Source: Williamwhitmania taraxaci
GTDB taxonomy: Bacteria; Bacteroidota; Bacteroidia; Bacteroidales; Williamwhitmaniaceae
Assembly (NCBI RefSeq): GCF_900096565.1
Contig: NZ_FMYP01000009.1
Coordinates: forward strand, 1-64,000
Length of the DNA stretch: 64,000 bases
Direction of reading: 5' to 3'
How positions within the stretch are numbered: the stretch's first letter is position 1; every line of letters starts with the position of its first letter. Made by a program: the position numbers and the translations under genes. Below the pieces are notes generated by a model. It saw only the letters and a list, made by a program, of their open reading frames with translations. It ran no database searches and was not told where the DNA came from. This document shows positions 1 to 7,084 of the stretch, piece after piece.

Positions 1-123
1 AAGTTGCAAACCATAGGGGGAGCGAAAAACGGAAGAAGTGACGCAAAGAAGGGCTATGTCGAACCAAAAAAATGGCAAAATATCCACCAAGCAAACCTAA
101 ATACGCTAAGATTTAAAACCTAG
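1..123 (+). CDS. C-terminal end of an unrecognised gene (partial)
   Basis: Frame 1 is open from the window edge for 40 codons and stops with TAG at 121-123. The visible tail is basic and includes the stretch VEPKKWQNIHQANLN. I do not recognise it. It lies just upstream of an Imm49-like immunity gene, so it could be the end of a polymorphic toxin. That is inference from position only. It may equally be chance reading, because only 40 codons are visible. Confidence 0.3.
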   Translation, partial: KLQTIGGAKNGRSDAKKGYVEPKKWQNIHQANLNTLRFKT

Positions 124-209
124 CAATCGACCTGCGGATTTAAGGTTTAAATTCTTTTTTTGAAGAAAATAATATTAATAAAGCAAAGCAATACTTCTAC
201 AACTGTGGT

Positions 210-806
210 TTGCTTGATGCATATTGTGTAATTAACTATCAAGATAGGCTATTCGATTACGATATCCATTCAATTGGCTATGCAATGCTATCGGATAATT
301 TGCCTTTTATAAAAGATGTTTTTGCAAAACTTACCTACAGTGGTTTTTATTACGAAGATAAAACGTATCAGAAAATTCCTGTAACCATGGAAGATAATGT
401 ATTGCAAGGCGAAGGTGCGATTTTCACTCACACCATGCAACAGTTTTTATTAGGTAATAATGCCCTTGTTGAAAGAAATTTGGAAATTATGGAAAGGGTT
501 TATTTCAGCAAGTCTCACGAAAATAGCACCATGCAATACGACGTAAATTATTTTCGCGCTTTATATCTAAATGATGTATCAAAATGTGAGAGAATATTGA
601 ATGACATGGTTAGCCCAAAAATTCACCAGAAAAGAAACGATGATGCACTTTTGAAGAAATATATATCAATGCCTGCTTTAGGTTATGCCAAATTAGCCTG
701 GCTTAAGGGTGTCGAAGTTGAAGTAAAGTCTAAACTAATACCAAAGGAACTGCTGCCAATTTCTCCATTAGAAAAATATGAAATACCGTATGATTTTCTG
801 AAGTAA
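210..806 (+). CDS. Imm49-like immunity protein, 5'-truncated, possible pseudogene
   Basis: The 198-residue product resembles the Imm49 family of immunity proteins, which are thought to neutralise polymorphic toxins delivered between cells. The resemblance rests on the N-terminal part with SDNLPFIKDVFAKL and on the closing pattern ISMPALGYAKLAWLKGVEVEV followed by a P-K-E-L-L segment. There is no good start. The frame stays open upstream to a stop at 141-143, and the residues before position 210 (KAKQYFYNCGL) also look like family sequence, yet they contain no ATG. The first usable codon is TTG at 210 and the first ATG is at 285. A 7-T run at 155-161 is a possible frameshift site. The gene is probably a remnant or an orphan immunity gene. 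The family call is from memory of its pattern and is moderate. Confidence 0.55.
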   Translation: MLDAYCVINYQDRLFDYDIHSIGYAMLSDNLPFIKDVFAKLTYSGFYYEDKTYQKIPVTMEDNVLQGEGAIFTHTMQQFLLGNNALVERNLEIMERVYFSKSHENSTMQYDVNYFRALYLNDVSKCERILNDMVSPKIHQKRNDDALLKKYISMPALGYAKLAWLKGVEVEVKSKLIPKELLPISPLEKYEIPYDFLK

Positions 807-1191
807 ATTAATAAAACCCCGCTCTCGCGCGAACATGCTGGTCGTGCCTTGCAGGCCTAGGACAATGCAACAAAACAGGCGCTTTGCAGCAATCTTGCAT
901 AACCGCAGCCTAGCCCCGCCGAAAAGGCGGGCCCGCCTTTTTGGCGGGGGCGAGGCAGGCTATGCTGCCCAAACTGTAAACTTGCCAAGCGCTTATAGCC
1001 AAAGGCTGCTGTAGCTGGACGAAACGTCCTGAATACCTATCGTTCACTTATTGAGGCTGCGCAGCTGCAACCAGCGTTCAACTATTTTGCTACATTTACA
1101 TCTGCCGTGGCTTGTATGGCACGGAAGAGGAATCAGTCCACGCGAGGATTCGGCCTATTCTAAGTAGCCTCGGTTTTGTAAGGTTAATCTG
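807..1191. other. Palindrome-rich intergenic region, no gene
   Basis: This 385-base gap between the immunity-like gene and hydF has no convincing reading frame. It is more GC-rich than its neighbours and holds two adjoining G+C-rich hairpins (915-948). A weaker inverted repeat sits near 1109-1127 (CCGTG and CACGG arms around a TTGTATG loop). The TTGTATG loop recurs in the palindrome near 15593. It looks like a REP-type or decayed mobile region. Confidence 0.5.
915..948. repeat. Two tandem hairpins forming a 34-bp near-palindrome
   Basis: CCCGCC-GAAAA-GGCGGG (915-931) is followed without a gap by CCCGCC-TTTTT-GGCGGG (932-948). Each half folds by itself with a 6-bp GC stem. The second half is the reverse complement of the first except at one base, so the whole block can also form a cruciform with 17-base arms. 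No T-run follows, so it is not a simple terminator. Confidence 0.7.
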
Positions 1192-2418
1192 CTACAAATA
1201 CTCCTTCGGATTCGATTGCTGCTGGGTGAATGGGGCAATGGCCCGGTTGTAGATTCCTTGCACGTAGGCAATGGCCATGCCATAGTTGGTTATAGGGATG
1301 CCGGCCTCAATGGCAGGCTGCAGCCTGTTGAATATTTGCTTGCGGGTAATCATACAGCCACCGCACTGAATAACCAGCGCATAGTCGGTAATGTTGGGTA
1401 ACTGGTCGAGGCCGGTAACTACTTTAAACTCTAGTTTCTTTCCGGTGTATTTGTTCAGCCAGTTGGGGATTTTAAACCTTCCAATGTCGTCGCATGAAAC
1501 GTGATGCGTGCAGCTTTCCAGTATCAGTATTTTGTCGCCATCGCGGAGCTCGGAAATCTTTGGGGTTCCTAGCAGGTAGTTGTCAAAATCGCCCTTAAGC
1601 CGTGCCAGCAGCGTGCTAAAACTGGTGAGGGGAATCTCGTGCGGAATGGCGGCATCGGCCTTGTTGAAAACCTGGCTGTCAGTAACTGCCAGTGCTGGTC
1701 TTATCCCCGTTTTCTTCAGGAAATTTACAACTTCGTTTTCCTTTAACACAATAGCCACTGCATCGTTGTCGAGCACATCGCGGATGGCCTGAACTTGAGG
1801 GAGGATCATCCTTCCGGCGGGTGCTTCTGTGTCGATGGGGGTGATGAGCAATACAATGTCGCCGGCCACAATTAAATCACCCATAAGCGATGGGTTTGCG
1901 TAGCTGCGCTCGGGAATCGTCTCTTTTATAGCCGTGATTAGCGGTTCGAGCCCTTCTTTTTTGAAGGCGCTTAGGGCCACCACCGGCGATTTGAAGCGCT
2001 CCTTTAGCTGCGCCGCAAATTCGGGCAACAACGGCTCCCGGTCGCTATGGTTGTGGACTATCACATAGGGGGTTTCATATTTGGCAAACTCTTCTATTAG
2101 GTGCTCCTCATTCTCGTCGAGGGTATTATTGGTGATAACCAGTAGGGCTAAATCCACGTGCTTAATGGATTCCTTCGTTTTCTGAATGCGCAGTTGACCC
2201 AGCTCACCCACATCATCAATCCCGGCTGTGTCAACCAGCACTACGGGGCCAAAGTCGAGGATTTCGAGCGTTTTTTTTACCGGATCGGTAGTAGTTCCTG
2301 CAATATCAGAGACAATGGCCACATCCTGGCCAGTTATAAAGTTTATGGTGGCACTCTTTCCGGAGTTGCGCTTGCCGTAAATACCAATATGTGGGAATGA
2401 TGCTTTTCCTTTTGGCAT
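1192..2418 (-). CDS. hydF: [FeFe]-hydrogenase maturation GTPase HydF
   Basis: HydF is the scaffold and carrier on which HydE and HydG build the diiron precluster before it is passed to apo-HydA. The 408-residue protein starts with an Era/TrmE-like G domain: P-loop GKRNSGKS at 15-22, the TTTDPV switch I, DTAG and a HNHSD-type G4. The C-terminal cluster-binding domain has Cys303-x-His305 and Cys352-GG-Cys355, the CxH...CxxC ligand set of HydF. I chose ATG 2418 because it puts the P-loop at the usual distance from the start. A TATCTTTA element on the minus strand (2437-2430) lies just upstream of it. ATG 2463 would add 15 residues. HydE, HydG and the hydrogenase are not in the window. The gene implies anaerobic hydrogen metabolism. 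Confidence 0.95.
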   Translation of the reverse strand: MPKGKASFPHIGIYGKRNSGKSATINFITGQDVAIVSDIAGTTTDPVKKTLEILDFGPVVLVDTAGIDDVGELGQLRIQKTKESIKHVDLALLVITNNTLDENEEHLIEEFAKYETPYVIVHNHSDREPLLPEFAAQLKERFKSPVVALSAFKKEGLEPLITAIKETIPERSYANPSLMGDLIVAGDIVLLITPIDTEAPAGRMILPQVQAIRDVLDNDAVAIVLKENEVVNFLKKTGIRPALAVTDSQVFNKADAAIPHEIPLTSFSTLLARLKGDFDNYLLGTPKISELRDGDKILILESCTHHVSCDDIGRFKIPNWLNKYTGKKLEFKVVTGLDQLPNITDYALVIQCGGCMITRKQIFNRLQPAIEAGIPITNYGMAIAYVQGIYNRAIAPFTQQQSNPKEYL

Positions 2419-2549
2419 AATTTTTTTTGTAAAGATAAAGGATGTTCGGGGAGAATTGTTCACGATTAATGCTAAAACCGGTTTTTGTGTTGTAAATCCG
2501 TGTGTCTTACCGTAGGCACGGCACGTTAAAACATGGGGATTAGTTCACC

Positions 2550-3716
2550 CTATCCAAACGAAGCCGTGGCAAACATTTTAACGTCCGCTAAGCTAATTTC
2601 GGGACCACTGAGGATTATTAATCGTTCCACCACATTTTTTAACTCCCGAATATTTCCGCGCCATTGGTGTTCTTGGAGTTCTGCCATTGCCTCAACTGAA
2701 ATGTTTTTGCGGGCTACCCCTAGTTCGGTGCAGAGCTGCGTAAGAAAGTGATTTACCAGTAGTGGAATGTCTTCTGTGCGCTCGTTTAGCGAAGGGACCT
2801 TTATCACGATAACGCTAAGGCGGTGGTATAGGTCTTCGCGGAAGTTGCCCGCCTCAATTTCATTGAGTAGGTTCTTGTTGGTTGCGGCTATTACCCGAAC
2901 GCTGACATCGATATCCTTATCGCCCCCAACTCGGGTAATTTTATTCTCCTGCAATACGCGTAAAACCTTAGCTTGGGCCGAAAGGCTCATGTCGCCAATT
3001 TCGTCTAAGAAGATAGTTCCTCCATCGGCCTGCTCAAACTTACCCTTGCGCTGCTTAATGGCCGTAGTAAAAGCCCCCTTCTCATGTCCAAATAGTTCGC
3101 TCTCTATCAGTTCCGACGGGATGGCTGCGCAGTTTACTTCAACAAAATGGGATGCTGCGCGGCTGCTGAGCTCGTGCAGCTGGCGAGCTACCAACTCTTT
3201 TCCGGTACCGTTGCTGCCGGTTATGAGTACGCGGGCATCGGTGGCTGCAACCTTCTGAATAAACTCTTTTACCTGATTAATGGCTACTGAATTTCCAACC
3301 ATTTCGTAGGTTGGACTCAGCTGCTTGCGAAGCATGCGCGTCTCCTGCAGCAGCTTGCACTTATCTGTTGCATTGCGCACGGTCACCAATATGCGGTTGA
3401 GATCGAGTGGTTTCTCCAGAAAATCAAACGCTCCCTTCTTAATTGCATCCACGGCAGTGTCGATATTTCCGTGGCCGGAGATCATCACTACAGGCATTTC
3501 GGGGTGAGTGCGGGTAGCCTCTTGCAAAACCTCTATTCCATCGAGGCCGGGCATTTTCACATCAAGAAAAACTAGGTCGAATCCGTTGTTTCGCAGGTGC
3601 TCGAGGCCCTCTTCGCCGGTTGCAGCAATCTCAACTTCGTGCTTTTCGTATTCGAGAATATCTTTAAGCGTATTTCTAATGCTTCGCTCGTCGTCTATTA
3701 TCAGTATTCTTGCCAT
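2550..3716 (-). CDS. NtrC-type sigma-54 response regulator without DNA-binding domain
   Basis: The 388-residue protein has a receiver domain (Asp8/Asp9, phospho-acceptor Asp52, Lys102) and a sigma-54 AAA+ activator domain (Walker A GSNGTGK at 167-173, Walker B near 232-242, sensor region WRGNIRELKN). The sigma-54-contacting loop reads GAFTTA at 214-219 instead of GAFTGA. The protein ends soon after the AAA+ domain, with no Fis-type helix-turn-helix, so it cannot be assigned a DNA site. The start is ATG 3716, two bases after the stop of the upstream exopolyphosphatase gene. An upstream in-frame start would lie inside that gene and is unlikely. The two genes are probably one operon. No partner kinase is adjacent. 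Confidence 0.9.
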   Translation of the reverse strand: MARILIIDDERSIRNTLKDILEYEKHEVEIAATGEEGLEHLRNNGFDLVFLDVKMPGLDGIEVLQEATRTHPEMPVVMISGHGNIDTAVDAIKKGAFDFLEKPLDLNRILVTVRNATDKCKLLQETRMLRKQLSPTYEMVGNSVAINQVKEFIQKVAATDARVLITGSNGTGKELVARQLHELSSRAASHFVEVNCAAIPSELIESELFGHEKGAFTTAIKQRKGKFEQADGGTIFLDEIGDMSLSAQAKVLRVLQENKITRVGGDKDIDVSVRVIAATNKNLLNEIEAGNFREDLYHRLSVIVIKVPSLNERTEDIPLLVNHFLTQLCTELGVARKNISVEAMAELQEHQWRGNIRELKNVVERLIILSGPEISLADVKMFATASFG

Positions 3717-3718
3717 GG

Positions 3719-4642
3719 TTATTTCAAATGGTGATGAACAATATCCCAAACTGCACCTTCTTTCAGTGCGTAGCACGACTGTACCATGTGGGTGATACCA
3801 ATCTTCTCAATAACTAATCGGGTAAAGATGCTTGCCAGCACAATCATCTCCACGCGCATTGGTTCCATTCCTGGCATCGTCAATCGCTCCTCCATATTGG
3901 ATTTTAGCAGTTGCTTGTGCAGTTGAAGGTAGTCTTTAATCTCTATTTTAAAGGAAGGTGGTTTGCAGGGGTCTTCTCCCTTGGTAAGCACCGAGCGATA
4001 GGTGTCGAAACTGCCTGATGAACCAACAAGCACTTTAGGCATATGGGTTGCAGCCGCATCGAAAAGTAGCTGTAACTCTTTTTCGAGATACTCTTCAACA
4101 CGCGCTACCTCATCGGCTGTAATAGGGTCGGATGGGGTGAATTTGTCCAGAAGTCGAGATATGCCAAGAGGGAAGCTATGCTTGAAAAAAATCTCTTTGT
4201 GGTTGGCGATTATAAGCTCATTACTGCCACCGCCAATATCCATGATTAAATGCTTCTGGCTCGAAAGATCAACGGCTTGGGCAACGCCGTGATAGATTAA
4301 TTCCGCTTCGCGATTGCCGGTAATAATCTCCACCTGCACGTTGTAATTTTCCTTTATCAGGTTAATGAAATTGTTGCTGTTGGTGGCGTTGCGAATGGCT
4401 GAGGTTCCGTAGGCGTAGATATTGTCAACACCCATGTGGGTGATAATCTGCATATGCGCTTCAATGGCTTTCAACCCACGTTCAATAGCATCGGGCAGAA
4501 TGGTCTTATTATTTATTCCCCCTTTGCCTAGCTGCACGGCATGCTTGGCGCTCATTTCTATAGTAAATGACTTGTTGTCGTTTACATTAGCGATAAGCAA
4601 GTTGAATGTATTTGTTCCGAGGTCGATAACGGCTATGCGCAT
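3719..4642 (-). CDS. Ppx/GppA-family phosphatase (exopolyphosphatase-like)
   Basis: This 307-residue protein belongs to the actin-like ASKHA family that hydrolyses polyphosphate or pppGpp in the cytoplasm. The phosphate-1 motif is AVIDLGTNTFNLLIA at the N-terminus. The phosphate-2 motif is MDIGGGSNELI. A YGTSAIRNA segment typical of Ppx/GppA lies between them. It has only the two-lobed catalytic core, so it is the short form, without the C-terminal HD-like domains of E. coli Ppx. ATG 4642 is preferred because it directly begins the first beta strand. The gene lies two bases upstream of the sigma-54 regulator, which suggests co-transcription. Whether polyphosphate or pppGpp is the substrate cannot be told from sequence. 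Confidence 0.9.
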   Translation of the reverse strand: MRIAVIDLGTNTFNLLIANVNDNKSFTIEMSAKHAVQLGKGGINNKTILPDAIERGLKAIEAHMQIITHMGVDNIYAYGTSAIRNATNSNNFINLIKENYNVQVEIITGNREAELIYHGVAQAVDLSSQKHLIMDIGGGSNELIIANHKEIFFKHSFPLGISRLLDKFTPSDPITADEVARVEEYLEKELQLLFDAAATHMPKVLVGSSGSFDTYRSVLTKGEDPCKPPSFKIEIKDYLQLHKQLLKSNMEERLTMPGMEPMRVEMIVLASIFTRLVIEKIGITHMVQSCYALKEGAVWDIVHHHLK

Positions 4643-4886
4643 AAAATCAGTTGAGGTAATCCTTTTGCAAATATCGTGCAATAAATCTACTAAACAGAAT
4701 CGTGTTTGAATACTGTTCTACTTGCTCTGTTTATTCGAAATTGGTATGCTAAAGTTAATCAATAAACCTCTGTTTTGTTAGGGCGTGGATTGTTAATTCT
4801 TTATCAAACTAAAATATTTTGCCCACTTTTGTAACAGTTGCGAGTAACAATCAACTAATATAGCAGATTCAACAAAAAAGTCTTCG

Positions 4887-5408
4887 ATGAAGGAGAGGGA
4901 AAAGGTCTTTAAGGAGTTGATCTCGGACAATGAGCATAAGATTCGCCGAGTTTGCTCCTACTATGCACATTCGGAGGAGGATCGGAAGGATCTTTATCAG
5001 GAGATTTTAATCAACGTTTGGAAGAGTTTTGAAACATTTCGGGGCGATTCGGCCGTGGGTACCTGGCTTTATAGGGTTGCATTAAATACTGCGTTAGGGT
5101 TTTCGGGGAAGGAGTTTAAGCGGTTACGCTTCAATGTCGATTTTGATTCTACCCGTCTGAACAACCTAGGGTGCGAGGATAAGGCCAGTGACGCAATGGT
5201 GCTGGAGCACAAGTTTGCGCTCCTTCAGAATAGGATGAACCAGCTCTCGGTAATTGATAAGGCCATAATTTCGCTGGTAATGGAAGGCTTGCCCATGCGC
5301 GAGATTGCCGATGTAATTGGACTTACCGAACCCAATGTAAGGGTGAAGGTGCACAGAATTAAAGAATCGCTACGCGAAGATTTAAAGGGAGGTGACTATG
5401 ACTGCTAA
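4887..5408 (+). CDS. ECF-type RNA polymerase sigma factor
   Basis: The 173-residue protein has sigma region 2 near residues 10-80 (DLYQEILINVWKS, then GTWLYRVALNTAL) and region 4 near 110-165 (LSVIDKAIISLVMEGLPMRE and GLTEPNVRVKVHRIK). It has no region 1.1 or 3, as expected for the extracytoplasmic-function group. Its last 11 bases overlap the next gene, a four-helix membrane protein. This suggests that the partner senses the envelope and controls the factor. No SusC/SusD or FecR-type gene is adjacent, so this is not the usual polysaccharide-utilisation arrangement. Confidence 0.92.
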   Translation: MKEREKVFKELISDNEHKIRRVCSYYAHSEEDRKDLYQEILINVWKSFETFRGDSAVGTWLYRVALNTALGFSGKEFKRLRFNVDFDSTRLNNLGCEDKASDAMVLEHKFALLQNRMNQLSVIDKAIISLVMEGLPMREIADVIGLTEPNVRVKVHRIKESLREDLKGGDYDC

Positions 5409-5976
5409 GGATATAATGAAGATATGTGAAGGTGAATCCATCGCCAATATCGATGAATTTGTTACAAAAATGAAGCGTGAGGACGCCCATAACCTTGGGA
5501 TTGCCAAGAAATTGTATGTGGTCTACTTTTTGGGAACATTCCTCTACGGTGGTTTATTCGTTTTAAGCATCATGGCGGGGGATGGATTTTGGAAAGCCTT
5601 TTCGTGGTTCCTGTTCACGCTGGCCTTTGTAGTTTGCGCCGTAGTTTTTCGAATGAGTAAGACTTTATACAACAGGGTTGATTACTCGGTTTCGGTGATA
5701 GAGATGTTGCGGCAAGCAAGGTTTCGGTATCGTTTTTGGCAACCTATGGTATGGTTAGCCCTCCTTGGGGTTTTGCTCGTGGATATCGGTGCCAGCATCA
5801 ACATGTCTTTTCATATGGAAATGGGCTGGAGCATGTGGACAAATATTGGAGTAATCAATCTGTTTCTAGTTCCTCTTTTTCTTGGTGCCTTCTTTTTTGG
5901 ATGGAGAAAGTGGAAAAAGCGCAGCAAACCCATATACGACTATGCCTCCGAAGTGCTAAAGGATGCCGAGCAGTAA
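5398..5976 (+). CDS. Four-helix membrane protein coupled to the sigma factor
   Basis: The 192-residue protein has a soluble N-terminus of about 35 residues and then four hydrophobic segments near residues 38-60, 66-86, 115-136 and 147-168. A basic cytoplasmic-looking tail follows (FGWRKWKKRSK). I do not recognise a named family. The start is ATG 5398, supported by an unusually clear Shine-Dalgarno GGGAGGTGA at 5388-5395. The gene overlaps the sigma-factor gene by 11 bases, so translational coupling is likely. By position it could be an anti-sigma regulator, but the N-terminus shows no recognisable zinc anti-sigma motif. Confidence 0.8.
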   Translation: MTAKDIMKICEGESIANIDEFVTKMKREDAHNLGIAKKLYVVYFLGTFLYGGLFVLSIMAGDGFWKAFSWFLFTLAFVVCAVVFRMSKTLYNRVDYSVSVIEMLRQARFRYRFWQPMVWLALLGVLLVDIGASINMSFHMEMGWSMWTNIGVINLFLVPLFLGAFFFGWRKWKKRSKPIYDYASEVLKDAEQ

Positions 5977-6029
5977 GCTAAATAAATGAAAGGGAGGATG
6001 CTCCCTTTCGCTTGCTAGTGAAACTGGGT

Positions 6030-6037
6030 TATCTTTG
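6030..6037 (+). promoter_or_regulatory. -7 promoter element of the deacetylase gene
   Basis: TATCTTTG matches the Bacteroidota -7 consensus TAnnTTTG exactly. The -33 side is weak: TTG at 6012-6014 gives only a 15-base spacer. Transcription would begin near 6044, just before ATG 6059, which supports that start. Confidence 0.45.
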
Positions 6038-6058
6038 CATCCTAATTTAAAACGGATT

Positions 6059-7042
6059 ATGAAGGGGAAGTATATCTTAGTACTGGCGTTAGTGCTCACC
6101 ACCTCCGCTACTCTTTCTGCACAGGTGGTTACCATCGCACGCTATAAGGAGTATAATGGGTATGCCGTTTCCCAACAAGGAGATTCGCTCCTCATTTTGC
6201 GTTCTTTTCTTGAGAATAGTATTCGCAAGTATTTGTTAATTAATTCTTACACCCTTCGGACGACAATAGTTGAAGAGGAAGGATTGATGACCACGCGGCT
6301 TAAGCGACCCCTGCTGGTGGAGTTGTTTCGTAATACTCCATATATTAAAGCACTAAAGGTAGCCGAATACACCTCCGATAAAGTAACCAATGCCGGCGTA
6401 AGGCGATTTCAACGTATAACGGGAGGCGTGGATCTCACCATCGACCTTTGCCCCTCCAAGCTGCCTCTCGATCGTGAATTTTTTGTTGAAATGGTGAAGA
6501 GCCTTAGTATGGTGCAAAAACCGGTACCCATGGCCATCTCGGTAACCGGTACTTGGATGAAGGGGCACCCTTCCGATTTTGTATGGTTGCTCGATCGGGT
6601 TAAGGCTGGCGAGATTGATATTACGTGGATAAACCACTCCTATAGCCATCGGTTCAATATAGACCTTCCTCTTAAGGAGAATTTCTTGCTCGAAAAGGGC
6701 ACTAACCTTCGATCGGAGATTCTAAGGACAGAAATTACCATGCTCGAACATGGCGTTATTCCCTCTCCTTTTTTTCGATTCCCGGGGTTGATTTCCGATA
6801 AGGCGGTGTTTGATGCCGTGCTCTCCTATGGCCTTATTCCCATCGGGACCGATGCGTGGCTTGCTAAACGGCAATTTGCTAAAATGGGCAGCATTGTTTT
6901 GGTGCATGCCAACGGCAACGAACCGCTTGGACTCAAGAAGTTTCAAAAGTTGCTCGAGACTCAGCGCGACAGCATTCTTGCAGGAAAATGGATGCTGTTC
7001 GATCTTAGGGAGAGCATGGCCACTGAACCGGTTAATAAATAG
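6059..7042 (+). CDS. Secreted polysaccharide deacetylase-like (NodB fold) protein
   Basis: The 327-residue product begins with a signal peptide (MKGKYILVLALVLTTSATLSA) and so acts outside the inner membrane. The NodB-type motifs are present in order: LTIDLCPS in place of TFDDGP, INHSYSH (the H-S/T-x-x-H metal motif), FFRFPG and LVHANG. The second, metal-binding Asp of motif 1 is Leu here, as in the TLDACG-type subgroup of the fold, so the substrate and even the activity are uncertain. About 90 residues lie between the signal peptide and the NodB domain. The start is ATG 6059. A TTG at 6035 lies inside the promoter element. The gene stands alone and converges with the next one. Confidence 0.8.
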   Translation: MKGKYILVLALVLTTSATLSAQVVTIARYKEYNGYAVSQQGDSLLILRSFLENSIRKYLLINSYTLRTTIVEEEGLMTTRLKRPLLVELFRNTPYIKALKVAEYTSDKVTNAGVRRFQRITGGVDLTIDLCPSKLPLDREFFVEMVKSLSMVQKPVPMAISVTGTWMKGHPSDFVWLLDRVKAGEIDITWINHSYSHRFNIDLPLKENFLLEKGTNLRSEILRTEITMLEHGVIPSPFFRFPGLISDKAVFDAVLSYGLIPIGTDAWLAKRQFAKMGSIVLVHANGNEPLGLKKFQKLLETQRDSILAGKWMLFDLRESMATEPVNK

Positions 7043-7084
7043 TTAACCGCCCTAGAGTCGAGACGTGGTATCGTTACGGCTTTA

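Noticed and set aside
5736-5981. 81-codon plus-strand frame overlapping the sigma-linked membrane protein
   Set aside because: It is out of frame inside a clear membrane protein and has no start signal.
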